Source: Alphaproteobacteria bacterium (GTDB lineage Bacteria > Pseudomonadota > Alphaproteobacteria > Micropepsales > Micropepsaceae). Taken from it: a stretch of 64,000 nt of DNA. The notes under the pieces are model-generated. The model had not been told where the DNA came from and made no database searches. It saw nothing but the letters and a program-made list of their open reading frames with translations. Positions 29,062-39,013 of this stretch are shown here, one piece after another. The position numbers and the translations under genes are program-made. Within the stretch, counting starts at the first letter, position 1, and each line of letters starts with the position of its first letter. The stretch covers positions 62,001 to 126,000 of the forward strand of contig JAFARO010000003.1 of the NCBI GenBank assembly GCA_019245415.1, read 5' to 3'.

Positions 29062-29589
29062 CTACTGCTTGGGCTTTGCGGTCCAGGCAGCCGACACCGC
29101 AGGCGGAAGGGAGCGGAGCCTGCTGACGAATGTGGCCACCTGCCATGCATCCTTCTCGGGCATGTGCTGGTTCGCGCCCATCGCCGAATAGCGCACGCCG
29201 AATTTGACTGCGGCGTAGGTCTCTTCGGCTGTGAGCGTGGGCGGAGCCTTCCCGAATTGCGGCGCGCGCGGATAAAGACCGTTGAAGCCCCAGCCGTGTC
29301 TGCTGAAATCGCCGTGACAGCCTGCGCAGGTATTCATGTACGTCGTCAGACCGGCAGCGAGTTCGGCATCGCTGCCCGCCAGCGGATCGTGCAATCCGCT
29401 CGCACGGCGGCGCAACGAGGCGTGCAATGCGGCTTGCCCGATCGCCGACTCCCATTTGGGCGGCGTGCTCGTGGCATCGGACGAAAGCAGGCCGGCGACG
29501 GCAAGAACAAATATGCAAACGGGAAGAAGGACCACGCCGCCAAGGAAGGCAATCATGGGAACGACAAAGGATTTGGAGGCGATCTGCAT
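29062..29589 (-). CDS. Membrane-anchored monohaem cytochrome c
   Basis: A 175-residue c-type cytochrome with an uncleaved N-terminal anchor (about residues 9-35) and one haem-binding site C88-A-G-C91-H92 (NTCAGCHGDF). The axial methionine is probably in the ALGANQHMP-like stretch YSAMGANQHMPE near 140. It would sit on the periplasmic face of the inner membrane and carry electrons. No oxidase or dehydrogenase gene is adjacent, so the partner is unknown. Confidence 0.88.
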   Translation of the reverse strand: MQIASKSFVVPMIAFLGGVVLLPVCIFVLAVAGLLSSDATSTPPKWESAIGQAALHASLRRRASGLHDPLAGSDAELAAGLTTYMNTCAGCHGDFSRHGWGFNGLYPRAPQFGKAPPTLTAEETYAAVKFGVRYSAMGANQHMPEKDAWQVATFVSRLRSLPPAVSAAWTAKPKQ

Positions 29590-29721
29590 TCAAGTCCCCC
29601 GACATGCGCGTGGAGGACGATAGAATTGGGTTTGTGCGAAGTCGCGTCACGAAGCCGTGATTCTTGGCGCGAGAAGACAATTACTTGTCGCCGCCGGCTC
29701 TTGGATGGACGACGTGCCGCC

Positions 29722-29862
29722 CTACAGGAACGGCACGATCATCTGTTCGAAATAGGTCTTGATCGTCTGGCCGATGGTGGTGGCGGCGACCACGATGGTG
29801 ATCGAGATCAGGCTCGCGATCATCGCGTACTCGATTGCGGTCGCGCCGCGCGTGTCGTTCAC
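29722..29862 (-). CDS. Orphan Flp/Fap-type pilin subunit
   Basis: A 46-residue Flp pilin: GATAIEYAMIASLISITIVV, with the prepilin-peptidase cleavage expected after the Gly of TRG and the conserved Glu at +5. Flp pilins build Tad adhesion pili. No tad/cpa gene is in the window. The GTG start lies inside the mutT stop (GTGA), leaving a leader of only six residues and no clear ribosome binding site; translation by coupling to mutT, or from a start further upstream inside mutT, is likely. Confidence 0.8.
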   Translation of the reverse strand: MNDTRGATAIEYAMIASLISITIVVAATTIGQTIKTYFEQMIVPFL

Positions 29863-30263
29863 AAGAGATCGCGCAGCATCGGCACCAGCGGCAGGTCGGC
29901 GGGCGGCATCGCATAGCCGGCCATGTCCTTCGGCTTGACCCATTTCAGTGCCGTGTGCTCGCGCGGCTGCGGCGTCCCCTGCCAGCGGCGGCATACATAC
30001 AGAGGCATCAGCAGATGGAATTCGGGATAGGAATGGGAGGCGAAGGTGAAAGGCGCGAGGCACGCTTTCTCGACCGCTATGGCCAGCTCCTCCCGCAATT
30101 CGCGGATAAGAGACTGCTCCGGAGTCTCGCCGGGTTCGACCTTGCCGCCGGGAAATTCCCATAGTCCACCCATCGCCTTGTCCGGAGGACGTTGGGCCAG
30201 GAGGACCCGCCCGTCCGGATCGATCAGCGCGCACGCCGCCACCAACACTACGCGCACGGACAT
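29859..30263 (-). CDS. mutT: Nudix 8-oxo-dGTP diphosphatase, MutT type
   Basis: A 134-residue sanitising hydrolase that removes oxidised dGTP. The Nudix box GGKVEPGETPEQSLIRELRE with the ensuing EEL is intact near residue 37, preceded by AQRPPDKAMGGLWEFPG as in MutT. The C-terminal part (HTALKWVKPKDMAGYAMPPADLP) is also typical. In many Alphaproteobacteria mutT sits near argJ and secA, as here. Its stop overlaps the Flp pilin start. Confidence 0.92.
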   Translation of the reverse strand: MSVRVVLVAACALIDPDGRVLLAQRPPDKAMGGLWEFPGGKVEPGETPEQSLIRELREELAIAVEKACLAPFTFASHSYPEFHLLMPLYVCRRWQGTPQPREHTALKWVKPKDMAGYAMPPADLPLVPMLRDLL

Positions 30264-30321
30264 GCTCTCGTCTCCGATCTTGCGCCGCCACAGCTAAAGC
30301 GGCGTTAAGAAATTCGTTCGA

Positions 30322-31599
30322 CTACGAACGATACGAGCCGTTGATGTCGATATAGCCATGGGTGAGGTCGCAGGTCCAAACCCGTGCTGTGCCCTTGCCG
30401 AGCCCCAGATCGACGGCGATCTCGACGTTGCGGCCCGAGACGGCCTTGGTCGCGGCGGCCTCGTCGTATTTCGCGGCGCGCGCGCCGTTCTCGGCGACGA
30501 TCTGCTTGCCGAAGGAGATCTTGAGGCGGTCGCGGTCGGCGGGTTCACCGGCCTTGCCGACCGCCATGACGATGCGGCCCCAATTGGCGTCGCCGCCGGC
30601 GATGGCGGTCTTGACCAGCGGCGAGTTGGCGATCGAGAGCGCGACCCTTTTTGCCGAGGCGTCGGACTCCGCGCCGCTGACATCGATGCGGATCAGCTTC
30701 TGCGCCCCCTCGCCGTCCTTGACGACCTGGAGCGCGAGATCGAGCAGCAGATCGTCGAAGGCGCGGCGGAATTCGCTCAGGCGCTTGTCGCCTGCCTTCG
30801 CGATCGCCGGATGATTGGCGCCCTTGCCGGTGGCGAAGGCGAGCAGCGTGTCGCTGGTGGATGTGTCGCTGTCGACGGTGATGGCATTGAAGGAATTCTG
30901 CGTGCCGCTGGCCAGCAACTCCTGGAGCAGTGTTGCCGGCAGGCGCGCATCGGTAAAGACGAACGCCAGCATCGTCGCCATGTCGGGCGCGATCATGCCC
31001 GAGCCCTTGGCGATGCCGTTGATCGTGACCTTGAAGCCGTCGATGGCCGCAGTGCGGGTCGCGAGCTTGGGAAAGGTGTCGGTGGTCATGATCGCTTCGG
31101 CGGCGGCGCGCCAGCCCGCGGCCGACCCGCTTTCCGCCAGCGACGGCAGCAGGCGCACGATCCTATCCGCCGGCAGCGGCTCGCCGATGACGCCGGTGGA
31201 GGCGAGGAACACTTCGCGCGCGTGGCAGCCTGCGATCGCCGCCATGGACTCCGCGACGCGCCGTGCCGCTTCCGCCCCTGCCTTGCCGGTGAAGGCGTTG
31301 GCGTTGCCGCTGTTGACGACGAGCGCGCGCGCGGTGGCCGAGGCGAGGCTGGCGCGGCACCACTCGACCGGCGCGGACGCGGTCTTCGAGCGGGTGAACA
31401 CGCCGGCGGCCTGGGTCCCCGCCGACATCACCGCGACCAGAAGGTCGGCGCGGTCCTTGTAGCGGATCTGGGCTTTGCCGGTCGCCATGCGGATTCCGGC
31501 GAGCGGCGGCAGGGATTTGAGGATTTTCGGCGCCAAAGGCGAGATGGCCGGCGCCGCTTTGAGCGCGCCGGACGGCCCTTTTTTCGCTTTGACAGCCAT
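30322..31599 (-). CDS. argJ: Bifunctional ornithine acetyltransferase / N-acetylglutamate synthase
   Basis: Arginine biosynthesis enzyme recycling the acetyl group between acetylornithine and glutamate. In 425 residues it has [13 protein letters not shown], the autoproteolysis site in [12 protein letters not shown] (cleavage before the Thr) and the C-terminal [16 protein letters not shown]. The start at 31599 gives the usual length with a short Lys-rich lead. It is divergent from secA across 142 bp. Confidence 0.95.
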   Translation of the reverse strand: MAVKAKKGPSGALKAAPAISPLAPKILKSLPPLAGIRMATGKAQIRYKDRADLLVAVMSAGTQAAGVFTRSKTASAPVEWCRASLASATARALVVNSGNANAFTGKAGAEAARRVAESMAAIAGCHAREVFLASTGVIGEPLPADRIVRLLPSLAESGSAAGWRAAAEAIMTTDTFPKLATRTAAIDGFKVTINGIAKGSGMIAPDMATMLAFVFTDARLPATLLQELLASGTQNSFNAITVDSDTSTSDTLLAFATGKGANHPAIAKAGDKRLSEFRRAFDDLLLDLALQVVKDGEGAQKLIRIDVSGAESDASAKRVALSIANSPLVKTAIAGGDANWGRIVMAVGKAGEPADRDRLKISFGKQIVAENGARAAKYDEAAATKAVSGRNVEIAVDLGLGKGTARVWTCDLTHGYIDINGSYRS

Positions 31600-31741
31600 G
31601 CCCGTTCCCGCAGGACAACCGCGCCGATGTGGCCGGAATCGCCTGAATTGACAAGGGGGTGGCCGGTTCTTATGTCTCCCCGGCGGCCCTTGCGCCGGTA
31701 GTCCGCCGGCCGGCCCATTTGGCCCAAATCTCGAGGATTTC

Positions 31742-34513
31742 ATGCTGGGTTTCAGTGCCATCGCACAGCGATTCTTCGGTTCGTCCAACGAACGCAGGAT
31801 CCGTCCCATGATGGCGCGCGTCGCGGGCATCAACGCGCTCGAGCCCCGGTTCCAGGCGATGAGCGACGACCAGCTGCGGGCCATGACGGCGGCCTTCAAG
31901 GAGCGGCTCGCCAAGGGCGAAACCCTGGAGGACATCCTGCCCGAAGCCTTCGCGGTGGTGCGCGAGGCCGCCAAGCGCACCCTCGGCCAGCGCCATTTCG
32001 ACGTGCAGCTCGTCGGCGGCATGGTGCTGCATGAGGGCAATATCGCCGAGATGAAGACCGGCGAAGGCAAGACCCTGGTCGCCACCCTGCCCGTCTATCT
32101 CAATGCGCTGGCCGGCGAAGGCGTCCATGTCGTCACGGTCAACGACTACCTGGCGCGCCGCGACGCCGACTGGATGGGGCAGATCTACCGCTTCCTGGGC
32201 CTCAGCGTCGGCTGCATCGTGCACGGCCTGACCGACGACCAGCGGCGCGAGAGCTATGCCTGCGACGTGACCTACGGCACCAACAACGAGTTCGGGTTCG
32301 ACTATCTGCGCGACAACATGAAGTACTCGATCGCGACGATGGTGCAGCGCGGCCATTCCTACGCCATCGTCGACGAGGTGGACTCGATCCTGGTCGACGA
32401 GGCGCGCACGCCGCTGATCATCTCCGGCCCGACCGAGGACCGCACCGAGCTCTACCGCAAGGTCGACAGCCTGATCCCCAGCCTCCGCCCGCCGAGCAAG
32501 AACAAGATCGTCGACAAGAGCGGCAAGGAAGTGCCCGAGGACAAGGGCGACTACGATCTCGACGAGAAGCAGCGCCAGGTGACGCTGACCGATGCCGGCA
32601 ACGAGCACATGGTCCAGCTGCTGCGCGAGGCGGGCCTGCTCGACAATGGCGATCTCTACGACATCGAGAACATCGCGGTCGTCCATCACGTCAACCAGGC
32701 GCTCAAGGCGCACAAGCTGTTCCAGAAGGACAAGGATTACATCGTCAAGAGCGGCAAGGTGATCATCATCGACGAGTTCACCGGCCGCATGATGGAGGGC
32801 CGCCGCTTCTCGGAAGGCCTGCACCAGGCGCTCGAAGCCAAGGAAGGCGTCGCCGTCGAGCCCGAGAACGTGACGCTGGCCTCGATCACCTTCCAGAACT
32901 ATTTCCGCCTCTACGAGAAGCTCGCCGGCATGACCGGCACCGCGCTGACCGAGGCGGCGGAGTTCATGGACATCTACAAGCTCGACGTGCTCGAGGTGCC
33001 GACCAACCTGCCGGTGATGCGCGTCGACGCCGACGACGAGGTCTACCGCTCCTACGAGGAGAAGAACGAAGCCATCATCGCGCTGATCGAGGACTGCCGG
33101 AAGCGCGGCCAGCCGGTGCTGGTCGGCACCACCTCGATCGAAAAATCGGAGCACCTCTCGGATCTGCTCAAGAAGCGCAAGGTGGCGCACAACGTGCTCA
33201 ACGCGCGCTATCACGAGCAGGAAGCGATGATCGTGGCGCAGGCCGGCGTCTCGGGCACCGTCACCATCGCCACCAACATGGCCGGCCGCGGCACCGACAT
33301 CCAGCTCGGCGGCAATTTCGACATGCGGGTGAAGACCGAGCTCGGCGGCGAGCTCGACGACGCCCAACGCGCCGCGCGGATGGAAGAGATCCGCGCCGAG
33401 ATCGCGGCCGACAAGGAACGGGCGCTCAAGGCCGGCGGCCTCTACGTCATCGGCACCGAGCGGCACGAGAGCCGGCGCATCGACAACCAGCTGCGCGGCC
33501 GTTCGGGACGCCAGGGCGATCCCGGCGCGTCGAAATTCTTCCTGAGCCTGCAGGACGATCTGATGCGCATCTTCGGATCGGACCGCATGGACGCGATCCT
33601 GGTGCGGCTGGGCCTGAAGGAAGGCGAAGCGATCACCCATCCCTGGGTGAACAAGGCGCTGGAGAAGGCGCAGCAGAAGGTCGAAGCGCGCAATTTCGAG
33701 ATGCGCAAGAACATCCTGAAGTTCGACAACGTCCTCAACGACCAGCGCAAGGTCGTGTTCGAGCAGCGCAGGGAGATCATGTCGGCCGACGACGTGAGCG
33801 ACCAGATCGCGGAGATGCGGCTCGAGGTGATCAACGAGCTCGTCGAGCGCCACATCCCCGAGCGCGCCTATGCCGAGCAATGGGACGCCGCGGGGCTGGC
33901 GGTGGAGATCGAGAAGATCTTCGGGCTGGAGCTGCCGGTCGTCGACTGGACCAAGGAGGAAGGCATCGCCGACGAGGAAGTGCGCGAGCGCATCCACAAG
34001 GCGGTGGAGAGCCGCGCCGCCGAGCGCGCGGCGAATTTCGGCCCCGAGATCATGCGCTATGCCGAGAAGGCGGTGCTGCTGCAGACGCTGGACCACAATT
34101 GGCGCGAGCACATCGTCAATCTGGACCATCTGCGCCAGTATGTGGGCCTACGCTCCTACGGCCAGCGCGATCCGCTCAACGAATACAAGAGCGAGGCCTT
34201 CACCCTGTTCGAGGGCCTGCTCAGCAAGCTGCGCTTCGACGTCGTCGGCCAGTTGATGCACATCCGCATCAATGTCGAGCCGCCGCCCGAACTGCAGGAG
34301 CCGGAGCAGCGGCTGCTGCATGCCTCGCACATCAATCCGACGACGGGCGAGGACGAGGTGCAGCAGGCGGCGTTCGATCCGCGCGCGCCCCGGCCCAAAG
34401 ACCTGCCCGTCGATCCCAACAATCCGCAGACCTGGGGCAAGGTCCAGCGCAACGCGGCCTGCCCCTGCGGCTCGGGCCGCAAGTTCAAGCACTGCCACGG
34501 TGCGCTGGTGTGA
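31742..34513 (+). CDS. secA: Preprotein translocase ATPase SecA
   Basis: Motor of the Sec export pathway. The 923-residue protein has the Walker A motif [14 protein letters not shown] near 105, [20 protein letters not shown] near 213, the second nucleotide-binding fold with [17 protein letters not shown], and the C-terminal SecB-binding zinc domain [14 protein letters not shown]. All parts are in order and complete. Confidence 0.98.
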   Translation: MLGFSAIAQRFFGSSNERRIRPMMARVAGINALEPRFQAMSDDQLRAMTAAFKERLAKGETLEDILPEAFAVVREAAKRTLGQRHFDVQLVGGMVLHEGNIAEMKTGEGKTLVATLPVYLNALAGEGVHVVTVNDYLARRDADWMGQIYRFLGLSVGCIVHGLTDDQRRESYACDVTYGTNNEFGFDYLRDNMKYSIATMVQRGHSYAIVDEVDSILVDEARTPLIISGPTEDRTELYRKVDSLIPSLRPPSKNKIVDKSGKEVPEDKGDYDLDEKQRQVTLTDAGNEHMVQLLREAGLLDNGDLYDIENIAVVHHVNQALKAHKLFQKDKDYIVKSGKVIIIDEFTGRMMEGRRFSEGLHQALEAKEGVAVEPENVTLASITFQNYFRLYEKLAGMTGTALTEAAEFMDIYKLDVLEVPTNLPVMRVDADDEVYRSYEEKNEAIIALIEDCRKRGQPVLVGTTSIEKSEHLSDLLKKRKVAHNVLNARYHEQEAMIVAQAGVSGTVTIATNMAGRGTDIQLGGNFDMRVKTELGGELDDAQRAARMEEIRAEIAADKERALKAGGLYVIGTERHESRRIDNQLRGRSGRQGDPGASKFFLSLQDDLMRIFGSDRMDAILVRLGLKEGEAITHPWVNKALEKAQQKVEARNFEMRKNILKFDNVLNDQRKVVFEQRREIMSADDVSDQIAEMRLEVINELVERHIPERAYAEQWDAAGLAVEIEKIFGLELPVVDWTKEEGIADEEVRERIHKAVESRAAERAANFGPEIMRYAEKAVLLQTLDHNWREHIVNLDHLRQYVGLRSYGQRDPLNEYKSEAFTLFEGLLSKLRFDVVGQLMHIRINVEPPPELQEPEQRLLHASHINPTTGEDEVQQAAFDPRAPRPKDLPVDPNNPQTWGKVQRNAACPCGSGRKFKHCHGALV

Positions 34514-34590
34514 GGCGGCTGGTTTCTCGCAGTTGCCAATGGTTACACTTTTGTTAGTCTCCGCCCCCTGATTTCGAAGGGGAATTTGCC

Positions 34591-35541
34591 ATGCGTTTCA
34601 TCCGTTGTGCCGCGCTCTGTGCGGCAGGGCTTGCGTTCGCCATCGGCCCTACCAACGCCGAATCCATTCGTGAGAAGACCCAGCGCAAGGAAGCCGACAT
34701 TCCAACCTGTGCGCGCAATCTCGGCACCATCGCGATCCGCGAGCCGGAGCGCAATTGGTGGACCGAACTCAATCTTGCCTCACCGGAAGTGCTGCTCAAG
34801 GTGTTCGTGCGCAAATCGGGCTGCTTCACGCTGGTCGACCGCGGCAAGGGCTTCGAGATGGCGCAGCAGGAGCGTGCGCTGGCCTCCGGCGGCGATCTTC
34901 AGCAAGGCTCCAATATCGGCAAGGGCCAGGTGAAGGCGGCCGATTACATTCTCGTGCCGGACATTGCATCGAAGAACGCCGATGCCGGAGGCGTGAACAT
35001 CGGCGGCATCCTCGGCGGCTTCGTCGGCCATGGTGCGGGCGCGATCCTGGGCGGCCTCAACCTGCACAGCTCGACCGCGGACGTCGTGCTTTCGATCGTC
35101 AACGTGCGTACCAACGAAGACGGACCGATCGAGCAAGGCCATGGCACCAAGACCGATCTGGGCTTCGGTGTGGGCGGGGGTTGGGGAACATGGGGCGGTT
35201 TCGGTGGCGCGGGCGTGACGAGCTACACCAACACCGAGATCGGCCAGGTCGTGACCCTTGCCTATATCGACGCGTACACAAAGCTCGTGAATGAAATGGG
35301 CGGCATGCCGTCAGCGGCGGAGGGCGGCGCCTCCGCACAGGCGCCCGGCCAGGCCGTGACCATGACGCGTCCCGGCCGCATGTACACGACCTCCTCGCCG
35401 GACAGCAAAGTTGTGCGCGCGCTTTCGGCCGGTGCGATGCTCTATCCGACCGGAAACAAGGAGGGCGCGATGTGGGAGGTCAAGGACGAGCTCGGCAACG
35501 ACGGCTGGGTTTCGTCGATGTCCTTCGAGCTTGCGAAATAA
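34591..35541 (+). CDS. Exported CsgG-like protein with C-terminal SH3-like domain
   Basis: A 316-residue exported protein. A signal peptide ends near residue 23 (IGPTNA). Residues 40-230 resemble the CsgG/HfaB fold (GTIAIREPE, CFTLVDRGKGFEMAQQERAL, AADYILVPDIA, STADVVLSIVNVRT), the outer-membrane lipoprotein channel type, but no lipobox cysteine is present. It contains glycine-rich runs near 132-150 and 190-212, probably membrane-facing or flexible. The C-terminal 60 residues (AVTMTRPGRMYTTSSPDSKV ... GWVSSM) look like a bacterial SH3 domain. Partner genes for curli or holdfast are absent. Confidence 0.65.
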   Translation: MRFIRCAALCAAGLAFAIGPTNAESIREKTQRKEADIPTCARNLGTIAIREPERNWWTELNLASPEVLLKVFVRKSGCFTLVDRGKGFEMAQQERALASGGDLQQGSNIGKGQVKAADYILVPDIASKNADAGGVNIGGILGGFVGHGAGAILGGLNLHSSTADVVLSIVNVRTNEDGPIEQGHGTKTDLGFGVGGGWGTWGGFGGAGVTSYTNTEIGQVVTLAYIDAYTKLVNEMGGMPSAAEGGASAQAPGQAVTMTRPGRMYTTSSPDSKVVRALSAGAMLYPTGNKEGAMWEVKDELGNDGWVSSMSFELAK

Positions 35542-35561
35542 GTCGCCGAAATCCCTGGGCG

Positions 35562-35585
35562 GAAGGCGGCCGCATGACCGCCTTC
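35562..35585 (+). terminator. Probable terminator after the CsgG-like gene
   Basis: GAAGGCGG (35562-35569) and CCGCCTTC (35578-35585) form a perfect 8-bp stem with an 8-nt loop, 20 nt after the stop codon, followed by only two T residues. Confidence 0.5.
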
Positions 35586-35670
35586 TTCCGAGGACGATCC
35601 CTGCGGCTCTGGCCGGGCGGTCTATTCTCCTATAACGTGAATGGCGTCGAATTCACCTGCAGGGGACGGG

Positions 35671-36573
35671 ATGCCCACGCCGCCGCGCGATTATCGCCTG
35701 ATCAATGCCTGCATCGCCGCCTATGGCATCGCCGGCGGCACGCTCGATCCGAAAACGCCGGGCTATGACAAGATAGGGCTCAAGGCGCCTCCCAAATGCT
35801 TCGTCGCCGGCGACCAGGCCATCGACGCCTGCTTCGTCGGCGAGACGACCGACGACTGGGCTGTGCTGGCCTTTCGCGGCACGCTACCCCCGGGACCGGG
35901 CAAGGATCCGCTCGATTGGATTCTCGATTGGCTCCAGGATTTCCAGATTGGTCCCGTGCCATGGACCGTCAACGGCAAGCAATTCGGGATTGTAGAAGGC
36001 GGATTCGCCCGTGCGATGCTGGCGCTTTGGCCCTCCATCAAGGGCGAGCTGGACAAGATCGATTTGAATTCGAAAAAAGGCCTGTGGATCACCGGCCACA
36101 GCAAGGGAGGCTCGCTGACCGGGCTCGCCGCGTCGCTCGTGCGGGCGGCCTACCCGAAGACGGCGCTGCAAATCGTAGCCTTCGCGCCGGCGCTGACCTA
36201 TGGCCAGGATTTCAAGACGACCTACTACGCCGAAGGACTGGGCAACGCGACCGTGCGCTACCAGAACGAATGCGACATCGTCCCCTTCCTGCCGCTCATC
36301 CTCAGCGGCGCGGCCTTCGGGGCGGTTCTATGGGCGTTCGGCAAGACGCCGCATCTGGACCAGATCAAGCTGCTGGAATACGACGCGGTGGGGACGCTCA
36401 ACTACATCAATTTCGACGAGGCCTCGAAAAGATACAACATCGAACAGGACGCCGTCGGACAGGCCGCCAGCGTCGAGGCCTTGGGAGCCGCCATTCTGGG
36501 CCGTCGCTTCGACACGATCGTCTCCGCGCATTCCGGCTCCGGCGGCTACCTGAAATGCTTCGGGATCCCCTGA
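35671..36573 (+). CDS. Class 3 lipase-like alpha/beta hydrolase
   Basis: A 300-residue protein of the lipase class 3 / Mbeg1-like fold. The nucleophile elbow is LWITGHSKGGSLTGLAASL (Ser near 145), followed by NECDIVPFLP with a candidate Asp and a late SAHSGSGGY with a candidate His. It lacks a signal peptide. The start at 35671 has AGGGGA upstream and replaces a longer frame from 35641. A strong terminator follows at 36610. Confidence 0.75.
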   Translation: MPTPPRDYRLINACIAAYGIAGGTLDPKTPGYDKIGLKAPPKCFVAGDQAIDACFVGETTDDWAVLAFRGTLPPGPGKDPLDWILDWLQDFQIGPVPWTVNGKQFGIVEGGFARAMLALWPSIKGELDKIDLNSKKGLWITGHSKGGSLTGLAASLVRAAYPKTALQIVAFAPALTYGQDFKTTYYAEGLGNATVRYQNECDIVPFLPLILSGAAFGAVLWAFGKTPHLDQIKLLEYDAVGTLNYINFDEASKRYNIEQDAVGQAASVEALGAAILGRRFDTIVSAHSGSGGYLKCFGIP

Positions 36574-36609
36574 TCCGAAGAGGTAGTCTGGTTCGCTGAG
36601 AATGCGTAC

Positions 36610-36632
36610 AAAGGGGGCTCATGGCCCCCTTT
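36610..36632 (+). terminator. Rho-independent terminator
   Basis: AAAGGGGGC (36610-36618) and GCCCCCTTT (36624-36632) form a perfect 9-bp stem with loop TCATG, running into a short T-tract. It ends the lipase transcript just before the epoxide hydrolase gene. Confidence 0.8.
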
Positions 36633-36649
36633 TCCGTTGGAGCTATTTC

Positions 36650-37759
36650 GTGACGCCATTCAAGATCGACATTCCCCAAGCGACGCTCGATGCCATCCGC
36701 GCCAAGGTCCGCGCCTATGAGTGGCACGAGATGCCGCGCGGCGCGGGGCTGGAGAGTTCCTGGGCCTACGGCGCCAATCTCGATTACATGAAGGCGCTCT
36801 GCGCTTATTGGGTGGAGAGTTACGACTGGCGCAAATGGGAAGCCGCGCTGAACCGCTACCCGCAATTCAAGGCGCGGGTCGAGGACATCGACATCCACTT
36901 CTATCGTATCGACGGCAACGGGCCGCCGCTGATCCTTTCCCATGGCTGGCCTGGGTCCGTGTTCGAATTCCTGCATGTCATCGACGCGCTGGCGAAAGAC
37001 TTCACTATCGTGGTGCCGTCACTGCCGGGCTACGGCTTTTCCGGCAAACCCGCGCGGCCGATCGGTCCGCGCACCGTGGCGCGGCTGTTCGACACGCTGA
37101 TGAGCGACGTGCTGAAGCTGCCGGACTACATCGCGCAGGGCGGCGATTGGGGCAGCGCGATCTCGGGCTGGATGGCCTATGAAGGCAAGGGATGCCGCGC
37201 CGCGCATCTCAACATGTTCGGCTGGCGCTCGCCCGGCGTCGGTCCCGAGACGAAGGAAGAAAAGGAATATGCGCTGCGCGCCGCGCAGCTGTTCGAGATG
37301 GAGGGCGCCTATTTCCGCGAGCACACCACCAAGCCGCAGACGCTCTCCTATGCGATGATGGACTCGCCGGTGGGTGCCTGCGCCTGGATCGTGGAGAAAT
37401 TCCACGGCTGGTCCGACACGCGCAAAGGCTTCGAGAACGTCTACACCAAGGACCAGCTGCTCACCAATGTGATGATCTATCTGGTGACGCGCACCTTCAA
37501 CACCGCGACCTGGCTCTATCGAGGCCTTGCGGAGGATTTCACCGGCACGCCGGTGCCGCCCAAGACGCGGATCGAGAAGCCTGTCGGCATCGCTGCGTTC
37601 CCGGTCGATCTCATCCCCTTCCCGCCGCGCTCGCTGGTCGAGCGCCACATGAACGTGACGCATTGGACCGACTTCCAGGAAGGCGGCCACTTCGCCGCGC
37701 TGGAACGGCCGGACGATCTGGTCGCCGATATCCGCAGTTTCGCGAAATCATTGGGGTAG
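36650..37759 (+). CDS. Epoxide hydrolase (EHN domain, alpha/beta hydrolase)
   Basis: A 369-residue enzyme of the microsomal-type epoxide hydrolase family. The N-terminal EHN domain contains FKIDIPQATLDAIRAKV and SYDWRKWEAALNRYPQF; the hydrolase domain has the oxyanion HGWPGSVFEF near 100, the nucleophile Asp in AQGGDWGSAI near 165 and the catalytic His in EGGHFAALERP near 348. The GTG start has GGAG about 7 nt upstream. It is followed closely by a serine hydrolase gene, perhaps one operon. Confidence 0.9.
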   Translation: MTPFKIDIPQATLDAIRAKVRAYEWHEMPRGAGLESSWAYGANLDYMKALCAYWVESYDWRKWEAALNRYPQFKARVEDIDIHFYRIDGNGPPLILSHGWPGSVFEFLHVIDALAKDFTIVVPSLPGYGFSGKPARPIGPRTVARLFDTLMSDVLKLPDYIAQGGDWGSAISGWMAYEGKGCRAAHLNMFGWRSPGVGPETKEEKEYALRAAQLFEMEGAYFREHTTKPQTLSYAMMDSPVGACAWIVEKFHGWSDTRKGFENVYTKDQLLTNVMIYLVTRTFNTATWLYRGLAEDFTGTPVPPKTRIEKPVGIAAFPVDLIPFPPRSLVERHMNVTHWTDFQEGGHFAALERPDDLVADIRSFAKSLG

Positions 37760-37761
37760 CC

Positions 37762-38889
37762 ATGGCCGAAGTGCACGGTTTCGTTCAGGACAAGTTCGCC
37801 GGCGTTCGCGCGGCGTTCGAAAGCAATTTCGACAACGGCGCGGACATCGGCGCATCGGTGTGCGTGACGCTGAACGGCGAGACGGTGGTCGATCTGTGGG
37901 GCGGCCATGCCGACGCGGCGCGCACGCGCCCTTGGGCGAAGGACACCATCGTCAACGTCTATTCCACCACCAAGACGATGACGGCGCTGGTGGCGTTGAT
38001 GCTGGCGGATCGCGGCGAACTGGATTTCGACGCGCCTGTTGCGAAGTACTGGCCCGAGTTCGCCGCCAACGGAAAGGCGTCGGTCAAGGTCTCGCATCTG
38101 ATGAGCCATTCGGCCGGCCTGTCGGGCTGGACGGAAAAGCTCGCGAAGCAGGACTTCTACGACTGGGAGAAATGCACCGCGCTGCTCGCCGCCCAGGCGC
38201 CGCTGTGGGAACCCGGCACCGCGCCCGGCTATCACGCGCTGACACAAGGATATCTCGTGGGCGAAGTCATCCGCCGCATCTCGGGACGCACGGTCGGATT
38301 CGTCTTCCGCGAGGAGATCGCCACGCCGCTGGGCGCCGACTTCCACATCGGCCTGCCGGCAAGCGAGGATGGGCGCGTCGCCGAGCTGATCCCGCCGGAG
38401 CAGCGGCTGGATTCCGGGCAGCAGACCCAGATCCAGAAGGTCACGCTGGGCAATCCCGGCATCGACGTCAGCGAGACCAGGACACGGGCCTGGCGCGGCG
38501 CGGAGATTCCGGCAGCCGGCGGCACCGGCAATGCGCGTTCGGTGGCGCAGATCCATGCGATGCTCGCCAATGGCGGCGTCGCGATGGGGCGCCGGTTTTT
38601 GTCGGAAGCCGGTTGCCGTCGCGCGCTCGAGTTGCAGATCGAAGGCCGCGATCTCGTCCTTGCCGTACCCGTGCGCTACGGCATGGGATTCGGCTTGCCG
38701 GGCGAGATGTTTCCCTGGCCGCACGCCAACGCGATGTTCTGGGGCGGTTATGGCGGCTCGCTCGCCATCGTCGATTTCGAGGCGCGCGCGACATTTGCCT
38801 ACGCGATGAACAGGATGGTCGGCACCACCACCGGCGACGCCCGCGGCGGCGCACTCGCCATGGCGGCATTTATGGCGATGCGGGGGTAG
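37762..38889 (+). CDS. Class C beta-lactamase-like serine hydrolase (EstB-type)
   Basis: A 375-residue cytoplasmic serine hydrolase of the penicillin-binding/beta-lactamase-related esterase group. The S-x-x-K motif is YSTTKTMTALVAL (Ser near 66), the Tyr motif is GYHALTQGYLVGEV, and WGGYGGSLAIVD replaces the KTG-type motif. No signal peptide is seen, so an esterase role is more likely than antibiotic hydrolysis. It starts 2 nt after the epoxide hydrolase stop and is likely co-transcribed. Confidence 0.85.
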   Translation: MAEVHGFVQDKFAGVRAAFESNFDNGADIGASVCVTLNGETVVDLWGGHADAARTRPWAKDTIVNVYSTTKTMTALVALMLADRGELDFDAPVAKYWPEFAANGKASVKVSHLMSHSAGLSGWTEKLAKQDFYDWEKCTALLAAQAPLWEPGTAPGYHALTQGYLVGEVIRRISGRTVGFVFREEIATPLGADFHIGLPASEDGRVAELIPPEQRLDSGQQTQIQKVTLGNPGIDVSETRTRAWRGAEIPAAGGTGNARSVAQIHAMLANGGVAMGRRFLSEAGCRRALELQIEGRDLVLAVPVRYGMGFGLPGEMFPWPHANAMFWGGYGGSLAIVDFEARATFAYAMNRMVGTTTGDARGGALAMAAFMAMRG

Positions 38890-38906
38890 TCTCCAATCCC
38901 TAAACC

Positions 38907-38984
38907 GTCATCGCCCGCTTCATGCGGGCGACCCAATTTTCATTCGCGCGAAAAATAGGTCGCCCGGACAAGTCGGGCGATGAC
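38907..38984. repeat. Inverted repeat between convergent genes
   Basis: GTCATCGCCCG...CGGGCGACC at the left faces GGTCGCCCGGACAAGTCGGG ending CGATGAC at the right, around an A/T-rich centre. It lies between the serine hydrolase and accA 3' ends and may terminate both. Confidence 0.65.
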
Positions 38985-39013
38985 AAGTAGGAAGGGAAGG
39001 AATCGAGTCCCCC

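Noticed and set aside
31670..34129. An 819-codon open frame opposite secA
   Set aside because: Antisense shadow of a complete secA; low-complexity His/Asp/Leu composition.
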